The notes under the pieces were generated by a model. The model did not search any database, was not told where the DNA came from, and saw only the letters and a program-made list of their open reading frames with translations. Of a DNA stretch of 64,000 bases, positions 37,021 through 46,520 are shown piece by piece (position 1 is the first letter of the stretch; every line of letters begins with the position of its first letter). The stretch is taken from assembly GCA_963816985.1 (NCBI GenBank), contig CAWFMF010000001.1, positions 1-64,000 on the forward strand. Reading direction: 5' to 3'. This DNA comes from JAIVJM01 sp963816985. GTDB lineage: Bacteria; Acidobacteriota; Blastocatellia; Pyrinomonadales; Pyrinomonadaceae. A program made the translations under genes and the position numbers.

Positions 37021-37063
37021 CCAGTAGTCAGTATAAAGGCTCGGCCTTCATGTTGACTACTGG
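37021..37063. repeat. Short inverted repeat upstream of the helicase gene
   Basis: 10-base perfect arms CCAGTAGTCA (37021-37030) and its complement (37054-37063). It lies just before the helicase start and could be an operator. Confidence 0.45.
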
Positions 37064-37166
37064 CGGGTTGGTTGATTTTGTTTGAAAAGCGAGCCCCGGC
37101 ACGACCGAATTTTTGTGCGCCGGGCGCGGGACGTTTGAACGTCCGAGGGTGGTTTCGGGACGTTCC

Positions 37167-37307
37167 TTACTGGTTGCCGCCCTCGTCCTCGCCCGGCTCG
37201 TCTTCGGAGGGGTCTACTTTGCCGCCGGGCTCGCGCGTGAGGGCGTCAACGTCTTCGGACGGGTCAACGCGGTCGAGGTCGGGGTTGATGTTGTCTTCGT
37301 TTTCCAT
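37167..37307 (-). CDS. Small acidic disordered protein
   Basis: 46 residues from ATG 37307, set by AAGGAG six bases upstream. Very rich in Asp, Glu, Pro and Gly (MENEDNINPDLDRVDPSEDV start). No hydrophobic core is expected. A similar small charged protein follows at 37439-37645, so both may belong to one stress-related group. Unknown function. Confidence 0.6.
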   Translation of the reverse strand: MENEDNINPDLDRVDPSEDVDALTREPGGKVDPSEDEPGEDEGGNQ

Positions 37308-37438
37308 TTGGTTCTCCTTGGCGAAATCACAGAAGCGCGCTTCGGGCCGCGTCTGGGGCAAGAGTGTAGGTCGTGCGAGGTGTGATGCGTGTGCAAAATT
37401 TTTAAGGGCGCGAGCCCGTGGATGAAGGCGACGCCGGA

Positions 37439-37645
37439 CTACTCCGAGTGCTGCACGGGGTTGATGCCCTTGCCGGACTCGCCCGGCGCGTCTTTGCCCG
37501 GCTTGTCCTTCTGCTGCTCGTTGACGTCTTTGTCGTCCTGGCCGCCGATGGCTCCCTGCCCTTGCGCGGAGGCGGGCGGGTTGTCGCCGGAGTGTCCGGG
37601 CGAGTCGTGTTTATCGTCGTGACCGGGATTGTCGTTCTCTGCCAT
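37439..37645 (-). CDS. Small hydrophilic disordered protein
   Basis: 68 residues with AGGAGAGAACCTC before the ATG. Composition is dominated by Asp, Gly, Pro, Lys and Gln (MAENDNPGHDDKHDSPGHSG), as in hydrophilin-like stress proteins. It is 29 bases downstream of the glyA stop in the same direction. Confidence 0.6.
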   Translation of the reverse strand: MAENDNPGHDDKHDSPGHSGDNPPASAQGQGAIGGQDDKDVNEQQKDKPGKDAPGESGKGINPVQHSE

Positions 37646-37674
37646 GAGGTTCTCTCCTTTGTAAAGTTGCGGAG

Positions 37675-38988
37675 TTAGTCAGCGCCCATCGCTTCGATTT
37701 CCGGCCTCTGCCGGAGGCGCTGCGGGTAGAGCGGGAAGCGCGCAGAGAGTTCGTGGACGGACTCTCGGACGCGCGCGCGCACCTCTTCGGATTCGGGCTC
37801 GTGGAGGACGGCGGCGATGAGCCGCGCGACCTGCCGCATCTCTTCTTCGCCCATCCCGCGCGTCGTCAGGGCGGGCGTGCCGAGGCGAATGCCGGAGGCG
37901 ACGAAGGGCTTGTTGGTGTCGAAGGGGATGGTGTTCTTGTTGGCGGTGATGCTTGCGGCTTCGAGCGCCTTCTCGGCCACCTTGCCGGTCACGCCCTTGC
38001 CGCCCATGAAGACATCGAGGAGGATGAGGTGGTTGTCAGTCCCGCCGGAGACGAGCCGGAAGCCCTGCGCGCCCAACTCTTCGGCGAGCGCCTTCGCGTT
38101 CCGAAGAATCCTCCGCTGGTAGTCCTTGAAGTCTTCCCTGAGAGCTTCGCCGAAGGCGACGGCCTTCGCCGCGATGATGTGGATGAGCGGGCCGCCCTGC
38201 ACGCCGGGGAAGACCTTGCGGTCAACCTCTTTGGCGATGGCGTTCTCCTCTCCGGCACGGCAGAGGATGAGTCCGCCGCGCGGGCCTCGGAGCGTCTTGT
38301 GCGTCGTCGTCGTCACGAAGTCGGCGTGCGGCACGGGCGAAGGGTGAAGCCCGGCGGCAATCGGCCCGGCGATGTGCGCGATGTCGGCCATGACGCGCGC
38401 GCCGACGGAGGCGGCAATCTGCCCGATGCGCTCGAAGTCAATGGTGCGCGGGTAGGCCGACGCGCCGCAGATGATGAGCTTCGGGCGGCTCTCCTCGGCG
38501 ATGCGTTGCAGCTCTTCGTAATCAATCTGCTCGGTCTCGCGCGAGACGCCGTAGTCCGCGACCTTGTAGCTGAAGCCGGAGAAGTTCAGGGGGTGGCCGT
38601 GCGTGAGGTGTCCGCCGTGCGAGAGGTTCATGCCGAGAATCTGGTCGCCGTATTCGAGCGCGGCCAAAAGGACGGCCATGTTCGCCTGCGCGCCGCTGTG
38701 CGGCTGGACGTTGGCGTGCTCCGCGCCGAACAACTCCTTCGCGCGGTCAATCGCCGCTTGCTCCACCACGTCCGTAAATTCGCAGCCGCCGTAGTAACGC
38801 TTCCGTGGGTAGCCTTCGGCGTACTTGTTGGTGAAGACCGAGCCCATCGCCTCAAGCACCGCCTCGCTGACGAAATTCTCCGAGGCGATGAGTTCAAGCC
38901 CCTCGGCCTGACGCGCCACCTCGTCGTCAATCGCGCGGGCAATCAAAGGGTCAACTTCCGCCAGAGGCGCGTTCCGCAGGTCGCTCAT
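37675..38988 (-). CDS. glyA: Serine hydroxymethyltransferase
   Basis: 437 residues from ATG 38988 (GAGGAGGAG before it). Signature parts are ELIASENFVSEAVLEAMGSVFTNKYAEGYP, GAQANMAVL and the PLP lysine in TTTHKTLRGPRGG. Converts serine and tetrahydrofolate to glycine and 5,10-methylene-THF. The sequence is complete and typical in length. Confidence 0.96.
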   Translation of the reverse strand: MSDLRNAPLAEVDPLIARAIDDEVARQAEGLELIASENFVSEAVLEAMGSVFTNKYAEGYPRKRYYGGCEFTDVVEQAAIDRAKELFGAEHANVQPHSGAQANMAVLLAALEYGDQILGMNLSHGGHLTHGHPLNFSGFSYKVADYGVSRETEQIDYEELQRIAEESRPKLIICGASAYPRTIDFERIGQIAASVGARVMADIAHIAGPIAAGLHPSPVPHADFVTTTTHKTLRGPRGGLILCRAGEENAIAKEVDRKVFPGVQGGPLIHIIAAKAVAFGEALREDFKDYQRRILRNAKALAEELGAQGFRLVSGGTDNHLILLDVFMGGKGVTGKVAEKALEAASITANKNTIPFDTNKPFVASGIRLGTPALTTRGMGEEEMRQVARLIAAVLHEPESEEVRARVRESVHELSARFPLYPQRLRQRPEIEAMGAD

Positions 38989-39102
38989 CTCTCCTCCTCG
39001 TCCGGGGCCGCCGCGTGTCTCGATGCAGTTGTATTTTGAAAGGCGCTTGATGTTACAACACGCCCCGCCCGCCTGCAACGCGACCCGGCGGCCCGCCGCC
39101 GC

Positions 39103-39130
39103 TTGAAGATTTCGGAACTTAGGCTATACT
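39103..39130 (+). promoter_or_regulatory. Promoter of the S41 peptidase gene
   Basis: TTGAAG (39103-39108) and TATACT (39125-39130) are 16 bases apart. AAGGAG lies before the ATG at 39187. Confidence 0.5.
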
Positions 39131-39186
39131 GACACGTAAATATGACCGGATTGCATTTTCGGTCAACAGTCAAGGAGAACTAAGTT

Positions 39187-40293
39187 ATGAAGATACTCAG
39201 AGCCGCAGCAGCAGCCGCCTTCCTCTCCCTCATGATGATCATCCTGCCCGGCGACGCCCCGGCGCAAGCGCCGCCCGAACAGCCCGACATGACGCTTGAC
39301 TCAGCCGCCCGCGCCGAAGTCATCGAGGCCGTCATCAAGCGACTCGGCGAAGCCTACGTCTTCCCCGAAGTGGCCGCGAAGATGGGCGAGTCGCTCCGCA
39401 AGCGCGTGGCCGGGAAGGAGTACGAGGAGGTCACGAGCGCCAAAGAGTTCGCCAAAAAACTGACCGCCGACTTGCAGGAGGTGAGCCGGGACAAGCACCT
39501 CCGCGTGCGCTACTCGCACCAGCCGATTCCCGAAAGGCAGCAGCGCGCCGCGCCGACCGCCGAGGAGCAGGAGCAGTTCCGGCGCAACATGGGCCGCATC
39601 AACTACGGCTTCGAGCGCGTCGAGCGACTGCCCGGCAACGTCGGCTACGTGGACTTCCGTGGCTTCTTCGCGCCCGAACTCGGCACAGACACTGTGGCCT
39701 CGGTCTTCAACTTCCTCTCGAACACCGACGCCCTCATCATTGACCTCCGCAAGAACGGCGGCGGCGACCCCGAAATGGTGGCGCTCATCTGCTCCTACCT
39801 CTTCGGCGCGGAGCCCGTCCACCTCAACTCTCTCTACTGGCGCGAGGGCGACCGCACCGAGGAGTTCTGGACGAAGAAGGAGGTCGCGGGCAAGCGATAC
39901 ACGGGCAAGGACGTGTACGTCCTGACGAGCAACTACACCTTCTCCGGCGCGGAGGAGTTCTCCTACAACCTCAAGAACCTGAAGCGCGCGACCATCGTCG
40001 GCGAGACGACGGGCGGCGGCGCGCACCCCGGCGGCGGCTTCCGCATCAACCAGCACTTCGGGATGTTCATCCCCACGGGCCGCGCCATCAACCCCATCAC
40101 CAAGACCAACTGGGAAGGCACGGGCGTCGAGCCGGACGTGAAAGTCCCCGCCGACCAGGCCCTCAAGGTCGCGCATCTCGCCGCCGTCAAGAAGGCCGCC
40201 GAGAAGACGAACGACGAAGAGCTGAAGGGCGCGCTCCGTCGTCAGGCCGAGACGCTTCAGAAAGAACTCGGCGAGCTTCAGAGCAAGAAGTAG
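39187..40293 (+). CDS. Secreted S41-family peptidase
   Basis: 368 residues with a signal peptide (MKILRAAAAAAFLSLMMIIL...). An N-terminal helical S41-N domain (residues 40-110, AEVIEAVIKRLGEAYVFPEVA) is followed by the TSPc core. Landmarks are VGYVDFRGF, LIIDLRKNGGGDPEM and the catalytic serine in YTFSGAEEFSYNLK. No PDZ domain is present, as in the IRBP/photoreceptor-like S41 group common in acidobacteria. It stands alone with its own promoter. Confidence 0.88.
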   Translation: MKILRAAAAAAFLSLMMIILPGDAPAQAPPEQPDMTLDSAARAEVIEAVIKRLGEAYVFPEVAAKMGESLRKRVAGKEYEEVTSAKEFAKKLTADLQEVSRDKHLRVRYSHQPIPERQQRAAPTAEEQEQFRRNMGRINYGFERVERLPGNVGYVDFRGFFAPELGTDTVASVFNFLSNTDALIIDLRKNGGGDPEMVALICSYLFGAEPVHLNSLYWREGDRTEEFWTKKEVAGKRYTGKDVYVLTSNYTFSGAEEFSYNLKNLKRATIVGETTGGGAHPGGGFRINQHFGMFIPTGRAINPITKTNWEGTGVEPDVKVPADQALKVAHLAAVKKAAEKTNDEELKGALRRQAETLQKELGELQSKK

Positions 40294-40370
40294 ACGGCGC
40301 GGGCCGACCGGACTCAGAGCGCCGAGCAAAACATCCGGCGCTGAATATTTATTCTGGCGCTGAACATTTA

Positions 40371-40442
40371 TGTAGGGGCAGGGCTTGTCCCTGCCCGGAC
40401 GCTGACGCAGCCATCCGGGCAGGGACAAGCCCTGCCCCTACA
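40371..40442. repeat. TGTAGGGGCAGGGC inverted repeat, copy 1
   Basis: Perfect 29-base arms at 40371-40399 and 40414-40442. It lies between the convergent S41 peptidase and Lgt-like genes. A second copy starting with the same bases is at 63912-63990. Confidence 0.9.
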
Positions 40443-40474
40443 GTCTTGTGAGCGTCGCTTTTCTCTTCCCCGCT

Positions 40475-41371
40475 TCAAGTCGCCGCGTGGGTGGCTTCTT
40501 TGGCGGACACGTCAGCGGGTCTCGATGGCTTGAACTCGTGCGTGGTCTCTTCGCGGCGCAGGGCACGGCGCAGGCCGAGCGCGGCGGGGACGAATGTGAG
40601 CAGGCACATCAACTGCGGGACGGTGAGCGTGTCCATGAAGAGTTGCGTGGACTGGTCGCCGCGAAGGTATTCGAGCGCGAAGCGCGTCGTGCAGTAGCAG
40701 AGCCAGTAGAAGCAGAAGGTCGCGCCGGGTCGCTCTCGAAACTTTTTGTAAAACCGCGACGCCAGAAGGAAGAGCAGCAGGCCGTTGAGCGCGAGATAGA
40801 TTTGAACGGGGTGGACGGGGAGCGAGAGGTCTGCGACCGGCGAGATGAGTCCGGCGCGCGCCTGCGCGACGAAGGGATAACTGGCGTGCGGGAAGCTGAC
40901 CGCCCACGGGAGGTTCGAGAGCGTCCCGTAGTCGTCGCCGTTGAGGAAGCAGCTCAAGCGCCCGACGGCGATTCCCAGACCGAGACACGGCACGGCGAGG
41001 TCTGCGTAACGCGGCGTCTCCAAGCGATGGTAGCGGCAGTAGATGAGGAGCGCGGCGAAGCCTCCGAGGTACGCGCCCCAGGAGGCGAGGCCGCCGCCGG
41101 GGTCGAGAATCTGTCGTGGGTTCGCTAAGGTCGCGTCGAGGTGCTGGACGAGGAAGAAGGCGCGCGTCCCAAGAAGCCCGCCCGCCATCATCCACAGCGC
41201 CGCGCCCGCCGCGTGATAGCGCGAGACGCCCGCGCCCTTGCTCCTGCGCATCAGGACGAAGAGCGCGAGGAGCATCGCCAGCGCGTACAGCCACACCGAC
41301 TCCGGCACGAGCCACTCGAAGACGCCCGTGCCGAAGACGGAGTTGAGATATTCGACGATGCGCGGCCTCAC
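40475..41371 (-). CDS. lgt: Prolipoprotein diacylglyceryl transferase-like protein
   Basis: 298 residues from a GTG start that overlaps the stop of the upstream metallopeptidase gene by GTGA. At least six membrane segments. Family residues include GLASWGAYLGGF, VGRLSCFLNGDDYG and the histidine in LPVHPVQIYLALNG. The reaction transfers diacylglycerol to the lipobox cysteine of prelipoproteins. The overlap implies coupled translation with the upstream gene. Confidence 0.85.
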   Translation of the reverse strand: MRPRIVEYLNSVFGTGVFEWLVPESVWLYALAMLLALFVLMRRSKGAGVSRYHAAGAALWMMAGGLLGTRAFFLVQHLDATLANPRQILDPGGGLASWGAYLGGFAALLIYCRYHRLETPRYADLAVPCLGLGIAVGRLSCFLNGDDYGTLSNLPWAVSFPHASYPFVAQARAGLISPVADLSLPVHPVQIYLALNGLLLFLLASRFYKKFRERPGATFCFYWLCYCTTRFALEYLRGDQSTQLFMDTLTVPQLMCLLTFVPAALGLRRALRREETTHEFKPSRPADVSAKEATHAAT

Positions 41372-44025
41372 CCTCGCACCTCGCCTTTCAGACGCCTGCG
41401 CCACGCGAAGGCCGCCGCCAAAGGCAGAAGCACGACCCACGTCAAGAAGCTCTTCGTCGCGGGGACGATGGCGGCGGTGTTGCACTTGCATTCGCACTCG
41501 CCGCTCTCGTTGATGACGGCGTAGGGCGGGTCGGCGGAGGCGACGAAGCCGTTGCCGGGAGAGGTCGAGATGCGCGAGTTGCCGCCGCCGGCTTCGGTGG
41601 TCGTGACGCGGTAGAAAATCTTGTCCCCGGCCTTGAGCGTGTTCCAGTTGGCGACGGGCAGCGTAAAAGTCCCGTTCGGCACGCCCCCGGCGGGGTTCGT
41701 GACGCCGCTCTGCACGCCGCTCGTCACGCGGTTGACGGTGAAGGCCGCGTCGTTGGCGACCTCGATCTCGAAGCGCGTGTTGAAGACGTTGGCGGCCTGC
41801 GCCGTCGTCCCGCTGAACTGGTAGTCGCGGCCCGTCCAGACCGTGAAGGTCGGCCCGGCGGCAGCGCCGCGCTGGAGGAAGTCGTCGCTGATGTCCACGA
41901 CCGCGTCGCGCTCGGAGAGGAAGATGCCCGCGCGCGCGAAGCCGGAGCAGAGTTTGTGGATGCTGCTGCCCGTCCCGAACTGCGTCGTCAACTGCTGCAA
42001 GAGGTTGAGGTAGGAGTCGTGGACGGCCTTGTCCGAGCCGCTGTTGGTGAGGCCGATGCCAGACGTTTCCAGCGCCTTGAGGAGGTTGATGTTGATGACC
42101 GCCGTGCCGAGCGCGCCCTGATTGTTGAGCCCGACGCGCGTGCTCCACAAGGCCCAGTTAATCATCTGCCCGTCGGCGTGCGAGCCCGACGCCAGCGAGC
42201 GGTGGTCGGGGAACACGTCGAGCGTCTCGGCGAGTCGCGGGACGAAGCCGGTCTGCACGGGCGCGCCGCTGTTGTGCTCCCAGTACGCGCCGAAGGTCGG
42301 GTTGTTGTGGACGGTCGCCGCCCAGAAGTCCGAGAGCCCTTCGCTGATTGCGCCGGTGAACGTCCCGCCGCCGACGGCGAGCTGGCGGCGGCTGAGGATG
42401 TGGCCGAACTCGTGTGTGATGACCGTCGCGTCGAGCCCGGAGTTGAAGAGCGCGTTCGACGAAGTGCTGCTCGAAGTGGTCGCGCTGCCGATGCCGAACT
42501 TGAGAGTGTTGTTGACGGCGCTCGCGCAGGCGTTGTTCACGCTGCCGTCGCCGCAGGGGTTGCTGTGGTTGGCGGTGACGGTGATGGAGGCGAAGGTCTG
42601 ACTCCCTAGTCCCTCGAAATTTTTCATGTGGTTGAAGACCCACGAGTAGGTGTTGACCTCCATGAAGCGGCTGTTGTAGCCCGCCTGATTTGTCCGCTCG
42701 ACGGTCGCGCCGTTAATCGGCGAGACGTTGAAGTCGGCAGGCGGCCCGCCCGCCGAGGAGATCGTGACCGGGGTGTTCGTCACGCCGTCCGCGCCGCCGT
42801 TCGCGCCGACGATGCGGCCCGTCAGAGTCAGCGCGTAGTTGCCGCCCGAAGGGCCGTTGACCTCGAAGCCTTGCACTTCCGTGCCGACCGTCGGGCTGAT
42901 GTTGAAGGTCAGGCCCGAAGCCGCGTCGGAGAAGAACTGCGGTTCGAGTTGCAGGATTTTTCCGCTCTCGGCGTCCACCCAGAGGCGGTACGGGCCTTCC
43001 TCGGCCTGCACGTCCAGCCGCCACGCGTAGAGCATCGTCTTGCCGTAAGGGAGGATGACGAGTTCGGGTTTCGACTGCGGCAAGGCATCGTCGCGGCGCT
43101 GCGGGTCGGGCGAAGGGGCGGGCTGAGCGGTCGGGACGGGCGAAGGGGCGGCGGTCGGCGCGGTCGAAGGCGCGGGCAGCGGGCCGTCCGGCGAAGGGAC
43201 GGGCCGCGGGCCTTCGGGCGAGCCCTCGCCCAAGACCTTCGTGTACTGCGAGACGTGCCGCGTGGCGGCGGCGACGGCCCCGGCCTCGTCGAGGCTGCGG
43301 CGGTTGCCCATCTCGACGAGGTTGAAGACGCGGCCCATGAGGGCGACGAGGCCGCGCCCCCTCTGCGACAGAGCGCGGACGCCGGTGTTATCAATCGGCA
43401 CGCCCTCGAAATGTTGGTCGAAGACGAGCACCTCCTGCGCGCGCTGGGCGTTCGCGCGGTTCTGGTTGGCCCGCTCTTCGATGTCCTTCTCGGTGGCCGG
43501 GCTGAGCTTGCCGAGCTTCCCCGCGAGACGCTTCTTCGTCTCTTCGATGTCTCGACGCGCCGCCGCGTCGAGCGCCCCCTTGTCGGGCTCCGGCGAAGCG
43601 ACGCGCCTCGAAAGTCTCAGCTCCTCCGGGTTGCGCTCCCACTGGAAGGCACGGAGCACCTGCACGATGAGTTCGCGCGCCTGCCCTTCGGCGGCCTGCT
43701 GCTCGCCCGCCGGGCCGAGGTTAATCTGGAAGGCCTCGCCGTCGTAGGTGGGCAGCGCGCCCCCGGCTCCCTTCGGCAGCTTCGAGCGGTCGGCGGCGAC
43801 CGGCGGCCTTTCGAGCGGCGGCGCTTCGATGGGCGGGACGCGGTACTGCGGCGCGGTTGAAGTGACCTCCTTCTGCGCGCCGGGGGGCGTGGGCGTCGCC
43901 GCCGTGCCGTTCTGGTTCTGCGTCCGCGAGTTCTCATTCTCGTCCCGTTTGCAGGAGAGTGAGACGAGCGGGGAGACGAGCAACAAGGCGAGGGCGCAAG
44001 TCCTGAGAGCGGTTTGCATCTTCAC
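41368..44025 (-). CDS. Large extracellular metallopeptidase with a C-terminal Cys-TM-Arg anchor
   Basis: 885 residues. The N-terminus is a signal sequence ending in CKRD, possibly a non-canonical lipobox. A Pro/Gln/Ala-rich linker (residues 255-310) leads to a zinc motif THEFGHILS followed by GAISEGLSDFWAAT, the pattern of M4/M36-type gluzincins. The extreme C-terminus has GECECKCN, a hydrophobic helix (FLTWVVLLPLAAAFAW) and RRR. This arrangement resembles MYXO-CTERM-type sorting tails. The Lgt-like gene overlaps its stop. Substrate unknown. Confidence 0.8.
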   Translation of the reverse strand: MKMQTALRTCALALLLVSPLVSLSCKRDENENSRTQNQNGTAATPTPPGAQKEVTSTAPQYRVPPIEAPPLERPPVAADRSKLPKGAGGALPTYDGEAFQINLGPAGEQQAAEGQARELIVQVLRAFQWERNPEELRLSRRVASPEPDKGALDAAARRDIEETKKRLAGKLGKLSPATEKDIEERANQNRANAQRAQEVLVFDQHFEGVPIDNTGVRALSQRGRGLVALMGRVFNLVEMGNRRSLDEAGAVAAATRHVSQYTKVLGEGSPEGPRPVPSPDGPLPAPSTAPTAAPSPVPTAQPAPSPDPQRRDDALPQSKPELVILPYGKTMLYAWRLDVQAEEGPYRLWVDAESGKILQLEPQFFSDAASGLTFNISPTVGTEVQGFEVNGPSGGNYALTLTGRIVGANGGADGVTNTPVTISSAGGPPADFNVSPINGATVERTNQAGYNSRFMEVNTYSWVFNHMKNFEGLGSQTFASITVTANHSNPCGDGSVNNACASAVNNTLKFGIGSATTSSSTSSNALFNSGLDATVITHEFGHILSRRQLAVGGGTFTGAISEGLSDFWAATVHNNPTFGAYWEHNSGAPVQTGFVPRLAETLDVFPDHRSLASGSHADGQMINWALWSTRVGLNNQGALGTAVININLLKALETSGIGLTNSGSDKAVHDSYLNLLQQLTTQFGTGSSIHKLCSGFARAGIFLSERDAVVDISDDFLQRGAAAGPTFTVWTGRDYQFSGTTAQAANVFNTRFEIEVANDAAFTVNRVTSGVQSGVTNPAGGVPNGTFTLPVANWNTLKAGDKIFYRVTTTEAGGGNSRISTSPGNGFVASADPPYAVINESGECECKCNTAAIVPATKSFLTWVVLLPLAAAFAWRRRLKGEVRG

Positions 44026-44202
44026 AGCAGACCTCCAGACGGGTCGGGCGACCGGGCGCGCGGATTTGAGGTTTCCACCTTGAGCGGGGGCGAAGAGCGA
44101 GAGAGCGTCGGTTGAAGTCGAGAGCGTGAAGGACGCGCGTAAAGGTGCGGGTCGCGAGAGCAGGCGTTCCTTCAGAAGCTGTTTCCCCGTGAAGTGGGCC
44201 GG

Positions 44203-44231
44203 AATTTATGCCCAACCGCATGGGTTGTCAA
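44203..44231 (-). promoter_or_regulatory. Promoter of the metallopeptidase/lgt operon
   Basis: Minus-strand TTGACA (44231-44226), 17-base spacer, TAAATT (44208-44203). The predicted leader is about 170 bases. The divergent proS gene starts at 44368; I see no clear promoter for it in the same space. Confidence 0.5.
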
Positions 44232-44367
44232 GGTCTTTTTCCGCGCGTGAAAAGTCGCGTGAGACTTCTGCGGCGTTGCGTTCGGCGCGGCACGTGCGCG
44301 AGAATGAGCGCCCGTTAATGATTCGACGGCCACTCAGTCAGCGAAGGAGACGACGCCCGAAACTTTT

Positions 44368-46122
44368 ATGCGCTGGTCACAATTCTTTATTCCGACGCTC
44401 CGCGACGACCCGGCTGACGCCGAGGTCATCTCGCACCGCCTGCTCTTGCGCGCGGGCTACATCCGCCAGTTGGGCGCGGGGATTTACTCTCTGCTGCCGC
44501 TCGCGCAGCGCGTCTCTCAGCGCGTCATGCGGGTCATCCGCGAGGAGATGGAGGCCATCGGCGGTCAGGAATTCTTTCTGCCCGCGCTCCACCCCTCGGC
44601 GGTGTGGGAGGAGTCGGGCCGCTGGGCCGTGATGGGCGAGACGATGTTCCGCCTCAAAGACCGCAAAGGCGCAGACCTCTGCCTCGGCATGACGCACGAA
44701 GAGGTTTTTACTTCCATCGCGCGCCACGAGATACGCTCCTACAAGCAGCTCCCGCAGGTCTGGTATCAGATACAGACCAAGTTCCGCGACGAGGAGCGAC
44801 CGAAGTCCGGCCTGATGCGCCTCCGCCAGTTCATCATGAAGGACGCCTACTCCTTCGACGTTGACCACACGGGGCTCGACAAATCTTTTGAAGACCAGCG
44901 CGGAGCCTATCAACGCATCTTCGACCGCTGCGGCCTCAAGTACCACATCGTCGAAGCCTCTTCGGGCTCGATGGGCGGGTCGGAGTCGAACGAGTTCATG
45001 GCGAAGACTACGGCGGGCGAGGACTTCATCGCCAACTGCCCACTTTGCGGCTACGCGGCGAACCTTGAGAAGGCGACCTCGCGCCTCGCGGGCATGGAAG
45101 ACGAGGCCGGGCCAGACGCGCCCGAAGAGTTCCCCACGCCCGGCGTCCGCACGATTGAAGATTTGACGACCTTCCCCGGCGGCGCGGCGGCTGACCGTCA
45201 GATTAAGACGCTCGTCTACGTCGCCACTTCGGCGGCGACGCAGGAGCAGTTCAGCGTGCTCGCGCTCCTGCGCGGCGACCACCCGCTCCACGAGACGAAG
45301 CTCGCCGACTCAATCGGTGCGTCCGCCGTGCGTCCCGCGCAAGCGGAAGAGATTCAAGCTCTCCTCGGCGCGTCGGCGGGCAGTCTCGGCGGCGTCGGCG
45401 CGCGCGACAAGACGAGCGGCGCGAAGCAGAAGGTCTTGATTGTCGCCGACGAAGCCCTGCGCGGGCGACGCAACATGACGACCGGCGCGAACAAAGACGA
45501 CCACCACCTGCGCGGCGTCGGTATCGAGCGCGACATAAGGCCCGACACCTGGGCCGACCTCCGCACGGTCGCGGCGGGCGAACGCTGCCCGCGCTGCGAG
45601 GCGGGCACGCTCGACGTGTTCAAGGCGATGGAGATCGGCCACATCTTCAAGCTCGGCACGAAATACTCCGAGTCAATGGGCGCGCGCGTCCTGACGCCGG
45701 ACGGCAAGGAAGTCCCCATCGTCATGGGCAGCTACGGCATCGGCGTCGAGCGCATCCTGTCCGCCGCCATCGAGCAGAGCCACGACGCCGACGGCATCAT
45801 CTGGCCCCGCTCCATCGCGCCCTTCGACGTTATCGTGACCGTCACCAACGTCAAGCAGGCCGAGCTGGTCGAGGCCGGGGAGCGGCTCTACAAGGAGCTG
45901 CGCGCCGCAGGTCTTGAAGTCCTCCTCGACGACCGCGACGAGCGCGCGGGCGTCAAGTTCAAGGACGCAGACCTCATCGGCGTCCCCTTCCGCGTCAACG
46001 TCGGCAAGAAGACCGCCGAAGGCAAAGTCGAACTTTTCGAACGCGCCACCAAGCAGTCAACCGACATCGCCCTCGGAGACGTGACCGCCGAGTTGCAGTC
46101 CCGCGCCCTCGCGGCGATGTAG
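44368..46122 (+). CDS. proS: Prolyl-tRNA synthetase
   Basis: 584 residues, the bacterial long form. Class II motifs: LPALHPSAVWEESGRW region, motif 2 FRDEERPKSGLMRLRQFIMKDAYSF and motif 3 GSYGIGVERIL. An INS editing domain sits between motifs 2 and 3 (residues about 225-400). The anticodon-binding domain is at the end. Essential enzyme, intact. Confidence 0.96.
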   Translation: MRWSQFFIPTLRDDPADAEVISHRLLLRAGYIRQLGAGIYSLLPLAQRVSQRVMRVIREEMEAIGGQEFFLPALHPSAVWEESGRWAVMGETMFRLKDRKGADLCLGMTHEEVFTSIARHEIRSYKQLPQVWYQIQTKFRDEERPKSGLMRLRQFIMKDAYSFDVDHTGLDKSFEDQRGAYQRIFDRCGLKYHIVEASSGSMGGSESNEFMAKTTAGEDFIANCPLCGYAANLEKATSRLAGMEDEAGPDAPEEFPTPGVRTIEDLTTFPGGAAADRQIKTLVYVATSAATQEQFSVLALLRGDHPLHETKLADSIGASAVRPAQAEEIQALLGASAGSLGGVGARDKTSGAKQKVLIVADEALRGRRNMTTGANKDDHHLRGVGIERDIRPDTWADLRTVAAGERCPRCEAGTLDVFKAMEIGHIFKLGTKYSESMGARVLTPDGKEVPIVMGSYGIGVERILSAAIEQSHDADGIIWPRSIAPFDVIVTVTNVKQAELVEAGERLYKELRAAGLEVLLDDRDERAGVKFKDADLIGVPFRVNVGKKTAEGKVELFERATKQSTDIALGDVTAELQSRALAAM

Positions 46123-46127
46123 CGGCG

Positions 46128-46215
46128 GAAGCCCGACCGTCAGGGAGGGCGTGTGACTTTCTTACGTAAGTCGCCTTCGAAGAAAGCCACACGCCCTCCC
46201 TGACGGTCGGGCTTC
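46128..46215. repeat. Long inverted repeat after proS
   Basis: Arms of 35 bases with one mismatch, 46128-46162 and 46181-46215. Not built of heptamers and not matching the other repeats here. It likely serves as the proS terminator. Confidence 0.85.
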
Positions 46216-46223
46216 TGCTTTTG

Positions 46224-46252
46224 TTGACAACCCGAAGCAATCCGTCTATTCT
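46224..46252 (+). promoter_or_regulatory. Promoter of the alpha-oxoamine synthase gene
   Basis: TTGACA (46224-46229), 17-base spacer, TATTCT (46247-46252). The leader to the start at 46521 is long, about 260 bases, and holds no gene I can support. Confidence 0.5.
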
Positions 46253-46520
46253 GCCCGTGCTTCTGCTGGAACGTTAGAGTCTGTTCACCTCTTTCCGACC
46301 TCATTGCAATCATGACAACTTAATCGGCGGCATTGATGCGAGCGCCGTGTGCTTTTGTCCACGGCTCTCTGCGCGTCCGTGCCGCGACTCGAAATCCTCC
46401 CGGCGGAGGCTCGCGCACTACTTCCGCCGCCGGGCGAAGGACTGCCCCTTAAACCTCTTGACTCCCGGCTTGCAGCCGGAATTACCGCCGCAATTAATAG
46501 TTTAAAAAAGGAGACTCCCT

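Noticed and set aside
46255..46520. Riboswitch or leader peptide in the long leader before 46521
   Set aside because: No structured element that I can recognise; a short open frame there lacks a binding site.
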